Assembly (NCBI GenBank): GCA_026315105.1
Contig: CM048745.1
Span: 282,949,747 to 283,013,746 of the forward strand
From: Locusta migratoria
Taxonomy: Eukaryota; Arthropoda; Insecta; Orthoptera; Acrididae
DNA: 64,000 nt
Direction: 5' to 3'
This document shows, piece after piece, positions 12,242 to 22,989 of this stretch (positions are counted from its first letter, which is position 1; every line of letters starts with the position of its first letter). The notes under the pieces were generated by a model. The model saw nothing but the letters and a program-made list of their open reading frames with translations. It was not told the DNA's origin and made no database searches. A program made the translations under genes and the position numbers.

Positions 12242-12423
12242 TCAACAACCGCCTGCAGTGAACTGCACGAGTATGATGGTGTAGGTGACGACAGCAGCCA
12301 CGTATCCAGTCAGCAGCCGGCCGTCCACGCTGAACAGGGAACACGCACTGAACGAGACGGGGCTGTGGCGCACCTGCTGAGACAGATGGCGCAGCTGCTG
12401 AGAGACGTCTTCACTGCCGCCAC
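12242..12423 (-). CDS. gustatory receptor Gr-A, exon 2 (TM7 and C terminus)
   Basis: This last exon starts after an acceptor reading ttctttttgcgcag on the minus strand (AG at 12425-12424) and ends with TGA at 12244-12242. It adds 60 residues in phase with the 1-nt overhang of exon 1, the junction codon being GGT (Gly). It encodes SQQVRHSPVSF, then SACSLFSVDGRLL, then TM7 with TYTIILVQF. This is the conserved end of insect gustatory receptors (F-x-A-x-x-F-x-x-D...L...TY-hhhhh-QF). The first 118 bp differ from exon 2 of Gr-B by only three bases. A MITE begins 12 bp past the stop. Confidence 0.92.
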
Positions 12424-12599
12424 CTGCGCAAAAAGAAATGGCACTCACTGTGGTGATCTCATTCTATAAACTACTGCACAAACCGTTCTTAGCACCTCCC
12501 TGATGATTTTATAACTCAAGTCTTTACAGTAACCTCTTTGTCAATACTCTTTTGGCTACAGGAAGACATTATATACCGTCGCCAAAGTCGAGAATGAGA

Positions 12600-12600
<1 letters not shown>

Positions 12601-12648
<48 letters not shown>
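12601..12648. repeat. poly(A), 48 bases
   Basis: Uninterrupted run of 48 A on the plus strand. It may be the tail of a retroposed sequence whose body lies upstream (plus sense), but no target-site duplication is clear. Confidence 0.9.
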
Positions 12649-12652
<4 letters not shown>

Positions 12653-12959
12653 CTTTGTACTGCAGTTCACGTGAGTATCCAAAGTCTTCAACACTCAATT
12701 GTCCTAGGTGTGGCTCGCATATACTGTTATGTGTGAGCCTCAGGAGGACCATTCTGCACTGCTGGCAATCGAAAATACAGGGTGTTACAAAAAGGTACAG
12801 CCAAACTTTCAGGAAATATTCCTCACACACAAAGAAAGAAATGTGTCTGGGAACGCTTAATTTCGATGTTAGAGCTCATTTTATTACTTCTCTTCAAATC
12901 ACATTAATCATGGAATGGAAACACACAGCAACAGAACGTACCAGCATGACTTCAAACAC

Positions 12960-13795
12960 TTTGTAACAGGAAATGTTTAAAATGTTCTCCGTTAGCGAGG
13001 ATACATGATCCACCCTCCATCGCATGGAATTCCTGATGTGCTAATGCAGCCCTGGAGAATGGCGTATTGTATCACAGCCGTCCACAATACGAGCATGAAG
13101 AATCTCTACATTTGGTACTGGGGTTGCGTAGGCAAGAGCTTTCAAATGCCCCCATAAATGCAAGTCAAGAGGGTTGAGGTCAGTAGAGCTTGGAAAAAAT
13201 GTTTGTATAGCTTATGGGACTTAACTACGGGGTCATCAGTCCCTAAACTTACAAACTACTTATGAACTAAATAATTCTAAGGACAGCACAAATATCCATG
13301 CCCGAGGGGGGATTCGAACCCCGACCGTAGGGTCCGTGCAGACCGTGACTGGAGCGCCTCAGTCCCCTCGGCCACCGCGGCCGGCCGGAGAGCGTGGAGG
13401 CCATTGAATTGGTCCGCCTCTACCAATCCATCGGTTACCGAATATGTTGTTGAAAAGCGTACGAACACGTCGACTGAAATGTGCAGAAGCTCCATCGTGC
13501 ATTAACCACATGTTGTGTCGTACTTGTAAAAGCACAGGTTCTAGCAGCACAGGTAGAGTATTCCGTATGAAATCATGATAACGTGCTCCAGTGAGGGTAG
13601 GTGGAAGATCATGAGGCCCAATCAAGACATCACCAACAATTCCTGCCCAAAACGTTCACAGAAGATCTGTGTTGATGAAATGATTGCACAATTACATGCG
13701 GATTCTCGTCAGCCCACACGTGTTGATTGTGAAAATTTACAATTTGATCACGTCGGAATGAAGCCTAATCCATAAATAGAAGATTTGCACTGAAA
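12960..13795 (-). pseudogene. DDE transposase relic (Tc1/mariner superfamily)
   Basis: The minus frame at 13625-13380 reads GPHDLPPTLTGARYHDF, then NMWLMHDGASAHFSRRVR, then GNRWIGRGGPIQWPPRSP. This is the catalytic core of an insect IS630/Tc1/mariner-like transposase: H-D-G-A-x-A-H followed by W-P-P/A-R-S-P. After the SINE (13195-13386) the frame continues as a C-terminal part resembling ALAYATPVPNVEILHARIVD and DTIRHSPG. The N-terminal DNA-binding half is cut by the LINE insertion or lost. In-frame stops are present (for example after PGLH), so it is not functional. Confidence 0.8.
13195..13386 (-). mobile_element. tRNA-derived SINE (family 1) inside a transposase
   Basis: Antisense copy with a slightly damaged B box region (gattcgaaccccgacc). 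Flanked by AGAGCTTGG and AGAGCGTGG, a likely 9-bp target-site duplication with one mismatch. Confidence 0.88.
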
Positions 13796-13804
13796 TGAGT
13801 AGTC

Positions 13805-16160
13805 TAAATCTGCATCTACATGGGATACTCTGCAAATCACATTTAAGTGCCTGGCAGAGGGTTCATCGAACCACAATTATACTATTTATCTCCCATTCCA
13901 TTCTCGAATAATTCGTGGGGAAGAAAGAACACCTGAATCTCTCTGTTCGAGCTCTGAATTTTCGTATTTTATTCTGATGATCATTTCTACCTATGTAAGT
14001 GGGAGTCAACAATATATTTTCGCTTTCGGAAGAGAACGTTGGCGCTTGGAGTTTCGCAAGTAGCCCACGCCGCAGCGATAAGTGGCGTTGTTGTAATGAT
14101 TCCCATCCCAGATCCTGTATCATTTCCGTAACGCTGTCTCCCCTGTATCTTGACAATACGAAACGAGCTGCCCTTCTTTGGACTCTTTCGATGTCCTCCG
14201 TCAAACCCACCTGATAAGGATCCCACACTGGGCTGCAATACTCCAAAAATGGACGGACAAGCGCAGTGTATGCAGTTTCTTTAGTAGTTCTGTTGTATCT
14301 TTTAAGGGTTCTGTCAATAAAACGCAGTCTCTGGTTCGCCTTTCCCACGATATTATCTACGTGTTTTTTCCAGTTTAGGTCTGAAGTAATAGTAATTCCT
14401 AGGTATTTTGTGGAGTTTACGGCCTTCACATTTGATTGATTTATGTTGTAAACAAAGTTTAACGGATTTCTTTTCGTACTCATGTGGACGACTTCACACT
14501 TCTCATTATTTAGAGTCAATTGCCAATTTTTACACCATACTGATATCTTATTCAGATCGTTCTGCAGTTGGTTTTGATCTTCAGATGATTTTACTAGACG
14601 GTAAATGACGGCGTCATCTGCAAACAACCTAAGAGAGCTACTTAGATTTTCCCCTAAATCGTTTATGTAAATAAGGAACAGCAGAGGACCAATAAAACTA
14701 CCCTGTGGAACGCCCGATATCACCTGGGTTTTAGTCGATGCCTTACCATCGATTACTACGAACTGTGTCCTCTCTGACAGGAAATCCCCTATCCAATTGC
14801 AAATTTGGGGCGATATACCATAACCACGCAATTTGATTAAAAGCCGTTTGTGAGGTACGGTGTCAAAAGCTTTCTGGAAATCAAGAAATACGGAATCGAT
14901 TTGCGAACCTTTGTTGATAGCACCCATCACCTCGTGTGAATAAAGAGCTAGTTGTGTTTCGCATGAACGAGATTTTCTAAATCCGTGCTGACCTTGGGTC
15001 AACAGATCGTTTTGTTCGAGATAATTCATAATATTTGAATACAGGATATGTTCCAAAACCCTGCTGCAAATTGACGTCAATGAAATAGGCCGGTAGTTTA
15101 GTGGGTTACTCCTACTGCCTTTCTTGAATATAGGTGTGACCTGTGCAACTTTCCAATCTTTTGGTATAGATCCTTCTATGAGAGAGCGGTTGTATACACT
15201 GTTAAGTAAAGAGCTATCGCTTCAGCATAATCAGATAGAAATCTAATGGGTATACAATCCGGACCAGAAGACTTGTTCTTGTTAAGTGATTTTAGTTGCT
15301 GCACTACTTCGATGATATCTACTTCTACGTTACTCATTACGGCATCTGTTCGTAATTCGGAATCTGGAATATTGGTTTCGTCTTCTTTGGTGAATGAGTT
15401 TCTAAAAGCTAAGTTTAGTGACTCTCTTTTAGTACCTCTGTCATCGGCAGGATCGCCATTACTATCACGTAGTGAAGGTATTGTTTGTGATTGGCCCCGA
15501 GTATATTTAACATATGACCAAAATCTCTTTGTGTTTTCAGTCAAATTACGAGAAAGAGTTTCGTTGTGATAAATATTATAGACATCTCGCATTGAAATCC
15601 TCGCTAAATTTCGAGCTTCTGAGTACGATCGCAAATCCTGGGGATTTCGTGTTCGTTTAAATTTAGTATGCCTTTGCTTTTGCTACAGTGTCCTGACCTG
15701 TTTTGTGTACCAAGGGGTATCGCCTCCTTCTTTTATTAATTTATTTGGTATAAAACTGTCAATTGCTGTCGATACCACTTCTTTGAATTTGTGCTACATC
15801 TGGTCTACACCTACGTTTAGTGTTAGAAACGAGTGGAAGCTGTCTTTCAAGAAGCAATGTATTTTGTTTTCATCTGCTTTCCTGAACAAATATACTTTGC
15901 GTTTATTTTTGGTGAATTTGGGATTTTCGATATTCAATTTCGCTACGACAGTTCTGTGTTCACTAATACCTGTATCCGTTTTGATGCTCGTTATGAGCTC
16001 AGGATTATTTGTTGCTAAGAGATCAAGTGTGTTTTCACATCAATTTACAATTCTAGTTGGTCCATGAACTAATTGTTCGAAGTAATTCTCAGAGAATGCG
16101 TTGAGTACAGTTTCGGACGAACTTTTATGCCTACTTGCTGATTTTAAAATACACGTTTGT
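13805..16160 (-). mobile_element. jockey/CR1/L2-like LINE, 5'-truncated
   Basis: On the minus strand, a 152-codon frame (15634-15176) and a 405-codon frame (15080-13863) form one RT polypeptide separated by a frameshift near 15190. RT motifs are clear: NYRPISLTS, QHGFRKSRSCETQ, FLDFQKAFDTVPH (motif A), SGVPQGSFIGPLLF, and LRLFADDAVIY with an intact ADD. The C terminus carries the RRAARFVLSRY segment. The 3' end is a short catctaca microsatellite next to gggatactctgcaaatcacatt, seen in several other copies here. No endonuclease is recognised in the 5' remainder. It is in sense orientation relative to Gr-A. Confidence 0.88.
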
Positions 16161-16475
16161 GATGAACACTAACCAGTAATGATGTGCTTGATGCTAGTAC
16201 TATAGAGCAATGAGTCGCATGTTAACACAAGCACTGAAGGCAACATTACCTTCCTTCAATTGGGCCAGCTGGCGGTGAATCGAGGAAGTACAATTAGGTA
16301 TTTTGACAATTGTCTGCACGAATTATTTCAATTTACATTTAAAGAAAAATACTAAAATATGCTTTAACATGGAAATTAAGCGTTGCGGACACATGTCCAC
16401 ATAACATATTTTCTTTCTTTGTGTGTGAGAGGAATGTTTCCTGAAAGTTTGGCCCTAGCTTTTTGTAACACCCTA

Positions 16476-16808
16476 TATATCACTAAGAAAGAGCGGAGGT
16501 ATCGCAGCCTAATTTATATGGGACATAACACGTTGTACGAAGTTCACGGGATTGAAAATAGAGCCCCACGTGAAGTGACGAAAATCATGAAATCAGTATT
16601 TATTATAGATTGGTGTCATGTCTGTTCTTTCAGATGCCCTCTGACACTCGCCATTACGGATTCCCGTGTGAGGTAGAACATATAACCAGAACTGTGGTGA
16701 AGTAAATGAACCAAACGCCGTCTTTGCGTCTAAATACTTATTGTATATCCGAAAGAACACACCACACGGATCTTTATTAATTATTTAAAATTTTGCTGTA
16801 TATTCCTA
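16476..16808 (-). repeat. dispersed repeat fragment (ACTCGCCATTACGG family)
   Basis: Positions about 16630-16742 are the reverse complement of a block found again at about 18165-18350 and 32695-32900 (core CTCGCCATTACGGATTCCC; then CAATAAGTATTTA). Nothing else is recognised in this span. Confidence 0.65.
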
Positions 16809-16916
16809 CACCAACATTTCCTTCTTCTTGCATTAATGGCCCATCTGTGTAGATTAGTGGCTACACATCTACACAGATGGGTCGTTAATGCAAGAAGAAG
16901 GAAACGTAGGAATATG
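16809..16916. repeat. hairpin from inverted copy of an RNase H start
   Basis: The arm at 16809-16856 is the near-exact reverse complement of 16867-16916, separated by about 10 bases. The right arm codes IYTDGSLMQEEGNVGI, the opening of a retroelement RNase H domain, so the left arm is an inverted duplicate of coding sequence. Confidence 0.85.
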
Positions 16917-17222
16917 CAGCAAACTTTTCTGTTTTTATCAAACTTTAGGATCACACCACTCTAATTTTGAAGGTGAAGTTGAAGCCATCAGAAATGCAAT
17001 AAATCAGCTAAATAGCTATTTCCACATATTTCAGAAAGCAATCACAGTCTGTGACTCCAAAGCAGCAACATCAGCAATTGTTAACTTAAGAGATCCAAAA
17101 ATTGCTCAAGTCAAACAGTTAAGTCCTTACAACAAAATAACAAGAAAATTCCGATTCAGTGGATGCCATCTCACTGTAGCATAGGTGGTAATGAGAAAGC
17201 TGATTTTCTAGCCAAAAATTAA
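16867..17222 (+). pseudogene. LINE RNase H domain fragment
   Basis: The plus strand reads YTDGS (the first catalytic Asp of RNase H), then FYQTLGSHHSNFEGEVEAIR (the Glu motif), then FQKAITVCDSKAATSAI (the D-S motif). A frame change follows, and the other frame gives IQWMPSHCSI and GNEKADFLAKN, the final H...D motif. This is the RNase H domain at the end of jockey/I/R1-type ORF2 proteins. No RT precedes it. It is a fragment of roughly 350 bp broken by at least one frameshift. Confidence 0.8.
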
Positions 17223-17275
17223 ACAAAGTGGAAAAACTATCCTGCAGTAAAACGTATGATTAACAACATATTTAA

Positions 17276-17835
17276 AGAATCTACATCTACATCTACATGG
17301 GATACTCTGCAAATCACATTTAAGTGCCTGGCAGAGGGTGCATCGAACCACCATTATACTATTTATCTCCCATTCTATTCTCGAAAAGCGCGCGGGAAGA
17401 AAGAACACCTGAATTTCTCCGATCGAGCTAGGATTTCTCGTATTTTATTCTGATGATCATTTCTACCTATGTAAATGGGAGTCAACAATACATTTTCGCG
17501 TCAGGAGGAGAACGTTGGCGATTGGAGTTTCGTAAGTAGCCCACGCAGCAGTGATAAGCGCCGTTGTCGTAATGATTCCCATCCCAGACCCTGTATCATG
17601 TCCGTGACCCTGTCTCCCCTATATCATGACAATACGAGACGAGCTGCCCTTCTTTGGACTCTTTCGATGTCCTCCGTCAAACCCACCTGATAAGGATCCC
17701 ATACTGGGCAGCAATACTCCAAAAAAGGACGGACAAGCGTAGTGTATGCAGTTTCTTTAGTGGTTCTGTTGCACGTTTTAAGGGTTCTACGAATGAAACG
17801 CAGTCTCTGGTCCGCCTTTCGCACGACATTAATTG
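17276..17835 (-). mobile_element. jockey/CR1/L2-like LINE, 3' end
   Basis: A 3'-terminal piece of the LINE type seen at 13805-16160: ctacatctacatctacatgg end, gggatactctgcaaatcacatt, and a minus-strand frame (17824-17624) with RLRFIRRTLKTCNRTTKETA and EYCCPVWDPYQVGL. It starts within the RT C-terminal region, so only about 560 bp was inserted or kept. Confidence 0.85.
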
Positions 17836-18159
17836 AGAAGTATCAATAAAATCTCATGTGAGGTGAAGACCTGGTAAACCCTCTTGGATAACCAACTAAT
17901 ACCAGATGGACCAAGAAGAGGGGCAGTAGCAACATTCCTCCTGACTACTGGACATGACTGTTTGGACGCCAATTGCACAAGATCTCCATCCTGCCGTCTT
18001 CCGAATGTGCTCTGTGTCACAGTATTGGTACCAAAATGAACAGTGATCATTTAAAAGAGTGTTCAGAATTTTACATTTGTAATTTAGACTTAACAATATT
18101 GTACTGGGGATTAAGAAGGCGAATGGCGATAGGTCAAGCGCCGTAACATTAAAATAATA

Positions 18160-18355
18160 ATAAATAGTAATAGTATTTACAGGGGAAGACGTTTTGTTCA
18201 GTTTCTTCATCGCAGATTTGGTCTTACGTTCGACCTCGTACGGCAATCCGTAATGGCGAGTGTAAGACATGGGCCATAGGGGTGCTACAGCCGCAACATT
18301 GTGGAAGTTTGAACAGACGGGAGACGAGCGCGGGTTGCCAAGTGGTGATATGGAA
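18160..18355 (+). repeat. dispersed repeat copy (ACTCGCCATTACGG family)
   Basis: Shares tccgtaatggcgagtgtaag, the preceding cgacctcg block and the following gggc...aggggtgctac block with 32695-32900, in the same orientation. Confidence 0.65.
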
Positions 18356-19403
18356 ATGGCACAGGAAAAAAAACTGGGTTCAGTTTGCAGAACACCACAG
18401 CAACACATTTCTCTCATCTCGTTACTGAAACCTGACAGAAGTTATTACCCGATCATCAAGAAAAACACGTGGACTTGGTTAGTAGGACATACACTGTACT
18501 ACATAACTAGTGCACAAGACAGGACCTCATACTCAGGCTATAGAGTGTACCTCGCCACACAATCCCAAATTTTGGTGATGGATGCTAACTAAAGGACAAG
18601 GTTTGCGAATTATATCACGACGCTACAAATAACAACAATATGAAAGGGGAAAGAAACCATAGAACGAACAAACGACGAGGAAAGACAAATGCAGAAACCA
18701 AGGGTTGTGCGGCATCCAATATGGCCGTTAATTTACCTATTAGTGTTTCATTTAGAACCTTTTCCTTCAATTACTTAGCAAGATGTTTTGTTTCACATTA
18801 CCTCACCTCGACGGAGAATGGTTGAGTTACTTATATTTTTATTTCTATTTTTATTTTAAAAAGAAATTCATTTCTAGTACGTACTTAGGGAAAGAAAGGG
18901 GAACTTCATATCCCTGCACATCAACAGGAAATGGGCGACTTCGTTGAATGACGCACTCAGGGCTAAGAGACATCAAATTGAGAGAACACAGGAGCTAATG
19001 TTTTTCGGTAGCCAAAATTTGTAATACAAAGCGAAAATTATAAATAAAAACTTTAAAAACTGTATAATGTACCATGTGCCTTCCTAATGTATTTGTTAAA
19101 AAAAACGATAATTAACACAAACACGCATTTATATACACGAAAAGAGAACGAACTCGTATGCAGGCAAAATGCGTGCGCTTGCTGGCGTGAGTCTCAAACG
19201 CGCGCCCGTCGGGAGGTTAACTATTTGTTGTTGTGTTAGGCCATTTTATTTTGTTGCAGTAATGTCGGGAGCTCGCGTTAACTGCAGTTTAACGTCCGTT
19301 TATATCAGAGAATTAAAAATTCGTTAATCAATAGCAATTACTCCTGAAGGGAAACACACATTACACATTACGCGTCCTGTGTTTTTATACAAAATTATAT
19401 AGA
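18356..19403. other. intronic DNA, nothing recognised
   Basis: Short frames only. Around 19145-19290 the DNA is CpG-richer, without a recognisable product. Confidence 0.5.
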
Positions 19404-19599
19404 ATGTTCAAATGTTTGTATAGCTCATGGGACTTAACTACGGGGTCATCAGTCCCTAAATTTACAAACTACTTACTAACTAGCTAACACTAAGGACGGC
19501 ACAAATATCCATGTCCGAGGGGGGATTCGAACCCCCGACCGTAGTGGCCGCGCAGACCGTGACTGTAGCGCCTCAGTCCCCTCGGCCACCGCGGCCGGC
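19404..19599 (-). mobile_element. tRNA-derived SINE (family 1), full length
   Basis: Antisense copy with intact A and B boxes. Flanks repeat TATATAGAATGTT (19396-19408 and 19600-19612); part of this overlaps the natural tail sequence, so at least TATATAGA is duplicated. Confidence 0.92.
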
Positions 19600-19779
19600 T
19601 ATATAGAATGTTACAGAAATTAAATCAGTGAGAAAAAGATAATACTACAATTAATGTAAAAGATGGAAAGAAGTGGATACGAACGTATACGAAGTTATGG
19701 TATTGTGAAACCGCTGTGATAAATACAGAACAAGTAACACTTTACTACAACAAGACAGATGACTCCAGTAATTGTAGAT

Positions 19780-20640
19780 GAGATTCAACAGGGTCTAAAA
19801 AAGCTTTGAAACATTCCAGTAGTTATGGTACAATTGGAATAAAAGCTGAATTTGACAAATATGGAAGGACACTTCACGAATAAAGACTTTTACACCTATT
19901 TAATGAATGCTGCCGAAGTTATGAAATTCCCAATGATTGTAAAATTACCGAAGTACAGTTACAAGGGTATAACATTCACGAACAAAGTTTACTCAAAAAT
20001 AATAAACAATCACTTGAAAATAATAACAGATCATGTTTCGAAGAAGAACAAAACACGTTGCGGAAAGGTCTATTATTTTAATTTAATTTTGTTTATTTAA
20101 TATTTTTTGCATCAAGAGAATTTCAGAAAAGAAGAATTCAATTTGGAAACAGATATTGCTTTAATTGACATTGACTATCGATAATAATAGAAAATCGATG
20201 ATACCCCACGTTCTTGTACAGATAATCAAAAGTGTATTAGATGACACTAAAATAATTATAAATATAGGCAGTTATGAAACAGATTAAATCAAGGTCAGAC
20301 AGGGATGTATATAACACCGATTTTATATTGATGACCTCATAAAAAAGTGAAAAAAAAGTGAAACAATAAAATATGTCAAGGTATATATCTGAAAAGGAAC
20401 TATCCTCTAAGTGTTACACTGTAGGCACATGATATAAATGTATAACAAAATATAGAGGCAGGCTTACATAGCTCCGTTAATAAGTTGTATGAATTTGGAT
20501 GAAAACTTACAATTTATAAATAGCTCCTACTAAAAAATATATAAAATTGCCAATTTGATCTGTTATCCAAAACAATTGTGATTTAAATTGTACAGGATAA
20601 AATTAATTAATCTGCATTTCATAAAAGATCGTCCGAGATA
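19780..20640 (+). pseudogene. RTE-like LINE RT, strongly decayed
   Basis: Frames alternate but give RT fragments in order: LFNECCRSYEIPNDCKI; then KGITFTNKVYSKIINNHLKII with FEEEQNTLRKG; then EEFNLETDIALIDIDY (motif A, here without the KAFD end); then IKVRQGCI and FYIDDLIKK. These match the IP..W..., YSKIINxRL, EEQNGFRKGRS, NLETHIAFID and VRQGC order of RTE-clade reverse transcriptases. Many stops are present. It is antisense to Gr-A, in its intron. Confidence 0.65.
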
Positions 20641-20896
20641 ATCAACGACATATTCTCCTACGATTACACTCTAGCGGCAGTAGACAGTTTCATTTCCGGA
20701 GAGAGTCACTCGTGTATATGAAGCCATAAATTCGAGAACAGTTTAACAATATGAACGTTAGTCAGCGGATCAATTCCGGCTTCAGATTTTATAATCTGTT
20801 CTTTTTTGTATTCAGTTTTCCTACGACACGTTCCTCCTCTCCAGCACCAACTTTTACAAAAGTACAGTTACAATAGTGATATGAACGACTACAAAC

Positions 20897-21935
20897 CTGC
20901 CACGTTCCACGCCAGTAGTGCTTCAGCGAATGTAGCTGTCGTATTTGCTTCTGATGAAGTCAATTGGCAGGTAACAACTAAGGTAGCTACTTGTAGAATT
21001 AGTACTATGAAATTGCATGAGGCAAATGTAATTGAAACTGCCCCATTATCCATTTGCAGTATAAACAGAGCAATAAATAAGTACAGAAATGTTACTGTCG
21101 TTATAAAATTCTGTACTATAAATGCAACAATTACTACTGCGTAGTCGTCGTTCAAATAGGAGGTCACAAAGCTTAGTTTCGTGTGGTGAAGTTGAATCTC
21201 TAGTAGTCGCTTCCGTGAAGCTCGTAGCAGTCCCAGTGTGGATTGGAACTGGTTGATATTAGTAACAGAGCTGGGTACAGATCTTCTCAACATACTCAAC
21301 AAGCCCAGCCGCCCACGCTGTAGAGATTCGCAGCGGAACTCTGCCAATAGTGCGCAGTTAAGCGATCTCAGGTTTGTGCGGACGACGACACAAAGTGCCA
21401 AAAACTGCAGCGTGACCAGAAACGTTACGAAACTGTCCACCAAGTAGGCTGCGAGAAAGAAATTCTGTACCGTGAAATAGAAACCGATACTAACAACTGT
21501 TACAAAGAAAATAATATATGACACAATAATGAGGAAGATCTTCAGTTTCTCGTCACCAGAACGCTTGGCACACCCAAACATGGTTTCTGGTACGTGAATA
21601 TGTTCGATTAGTTCGTCAAATGTTTTCCTACTTCGGTTCCAGGAGTGCAGCATTACAGCGGGTGTGGTAACGGTACTCAGCACATAGACGACTGAAAATG
21701 GTAGGAACCACTGCACTGATAAGTCGTCACTTAATTGATGTATATGTTGGAGCCCACGGTAGCCTACATAGAAGACCAGTGCCAAGACGGCGAGGCTGTA
21801 GACGCGGTATAAGGCAGCGAGCACAGACCCTCGAGGCGACCACGGTGACACCCCGGACAGGGCAGACAGCGCCAGCACCGGATGCAAACCCGCTGCCACT
21901 CCTACACGCATGAGAGGGCGCGGCGGCAGCGCCAT
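20897..21935 (-). CDS. gustatory receptor Gr-A, exon 1 (start to TM6)
   Basis: Insect gustatory receptors are seven-transmembrane ligand-gated cation channels of taste and other chemosensory neurons. This exon codes 346 residues plus one base. With exon 2 (12242-12423) the protein is 406 aa, a normal length for the family. Hydrophobic segments suit TM1 (res 38-60), TM2 (76-97), TM3 (131-153), TM4 (159-185), TM5 (265-293) and TM6 (302-323); TM7 is in exon 2. The ATG at 21935 is chosen because Gr-B and the nearby pseudogene start at the same place, all as cgATGGC. The donor gcag|gtttgt leaves a phase-1 end that fits exon 2. There are no stops or frameshifts. It resembles Gr-B by roughly 55-60% over this exon by eye. 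The ligand is unknown. Confidence 0.92.
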
Positions 21936-22461
21936 CGCTGTGCTTCACCCACTGTGGACTTGGAATACAACTTGCTTCGTTACCGTCGTGTCGTTGGTCC
22001 CCTATAAATCAATGCCATTACCTAATGGGACCACGTCAATCAAAAACAGGTCCAGCGTAACCTTTGACAAAAGAGTGCAAGTAAATTATATTAATGGATT
22101 ATCAACTAATAGGTACTGCCGGAGTTAACCAGCTTTTTTGTCCCACGAGCTATAATGTTTACATAAGCATTTACGTACCTAGTGTCGCAGGAAAAACAAG
22201 TAATGAGACGACAGCACTAGTAATCAGTTTTTATTCTAAACAGCTTCGATTTATATTTGTTCTTCTACAAATCATATAACGAAATTCCCGGCCCAGTTAC
22301 GTATCCAAGTTATCGTTAAACCTTTAACGCATAGTTTAGCTGATCAGCCTGATATCTTACTTTTTCGATTATCTCTCAAAGTGATGAATATTTTACCACA
22401 AATTCACTTGTAGCTGCTTCTATACATAATGTTACACATGCTAGTGGCTTGTCCTAGAAAC
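21936..22461. other. upstream region of Gr-A
   Basis: This presumably contains the Gr-A promoter and 5' UTR. No convincing TATA box or initiator was identified, and no other gene is seen. Confidence 0.4.
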
Positions 22462-22660
22462 GCCGGCCGCGGTAGCCGAGGGGACTGAGGCGCTCCAGTC
22501 ACGCTCTGTACGGCCACTACGGTAGGGGGTTTGAATCCCCCTTCGGGCATGGATATTTGTGCCGTCCTTAGTATTAGTTAGTTCATAAGTAGTTTGTAAG
22601 TTTAGGGACTGATGACCCCGTAGTTAAGTCCCATAAGCTATACAAACATTTGAACATTTA
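22462..22660 (+). mobile_element. tRNA-derived SINE (family 1), full length
   Basis: Complete sense copy: A box, B box region (GGGTTTGAATCCC, one change from consensus), tail ending tttgaacattta. Perfect 10-bp target-site duplications TCCTAGAAAC at 22452-22461 and 22661-22670. Confidence 0.95.
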
Positions 22661-22779
22661 TCCTAGAAACTATAAATTGCAGAGTGGTACTGAATCATTT
22701 CGACAGTTAGCTGCATTGAATTACTCCTAACACGTGAGTTTGTTTACTTTAGTATTCCTCCTTTGCCATGTAAAAGTAG

Positions 22780-22981
22780 TCAAATGTTCAAATGTTTGTA
22801 AATCTATCTGACTCAACTGCTAGGTTATTAGTCCGTAGCTTACAAACTACTTAACCTAAGGTAAACTAACCTGAGGACAACACGAACACCCATGCCCGAG
22901 GAGGGACTCGAACCCCCGACGGCGAACGGCCGCGCGCACCGCAGAACGGTGCCCCAGTGCGCACGGCTAATCCGCCGCGGC
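22780..22981 (-). mobile_element. tRNA-derived SINE (family 2)
   Basis: It shares the tail with family 1 (aaatgttcaaatgtttgta at its left end) but has a different tRNA-like head (ggactcgaacccccgac, then a gcgcaccgcagaac segment). Flanks GTAAAAGTA and GTAAAATTA suggest an imperfect target-site duplication. Confidence 0.85.
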
Positions 22982-22989
22982 GTAAAATT

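Larger units (their letters stand above)
12778..16475 (-). mobile_element. Tc1/mariner-superfamily DNA transposon with nested SINE and LINE
   Basis: The left end is cagggtgttacaaaaaggta at 12778; the right end, complemented, is nearly the same at 16475. Both share a following block (CCAAACTTTCAGGAAA, then CACACAAAGAAAGAAA, then AACGCTTAATTTC), so the terminal inverted repeats extend for roughly 130-170 bp. TA target-site duplications flank it (12776-12777; 16476-16477). It holds a broken transposase on the minus strand, split by an SINE and by a ~2.3 kb LINE (about 13805-16160). Without these insertions the element would be about 1.2 kb. Confidence 0.85.
12424..20896 (-). other. Gr-A intron (8473 bp)
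   Basis: Donor GT at 20896-20895 (gcag|gtttgt) and acceptor AG at 12425-12424 give a phase-1 intron between the TM6 and TM7 exons. It is filled by a nested Tc1/mariner transposon, SINEs, an RNase H fragment, LINE pieces and small repeats, each listed separately. No extra receptor exon was seen inside. Confidence 0.85.

Noticed and set aside
12516..12830. 104-codon minus frame with poly-Phe
   Set aside because: The Phe run is the antisense of poly(A) at 12601-12648; the frame crosses a transposon border.
20806..21144. 112-codon plus-strand open frame over the Gr-A exon end
   Set aside because: Antisense shadow of Gr-A coding sequence.
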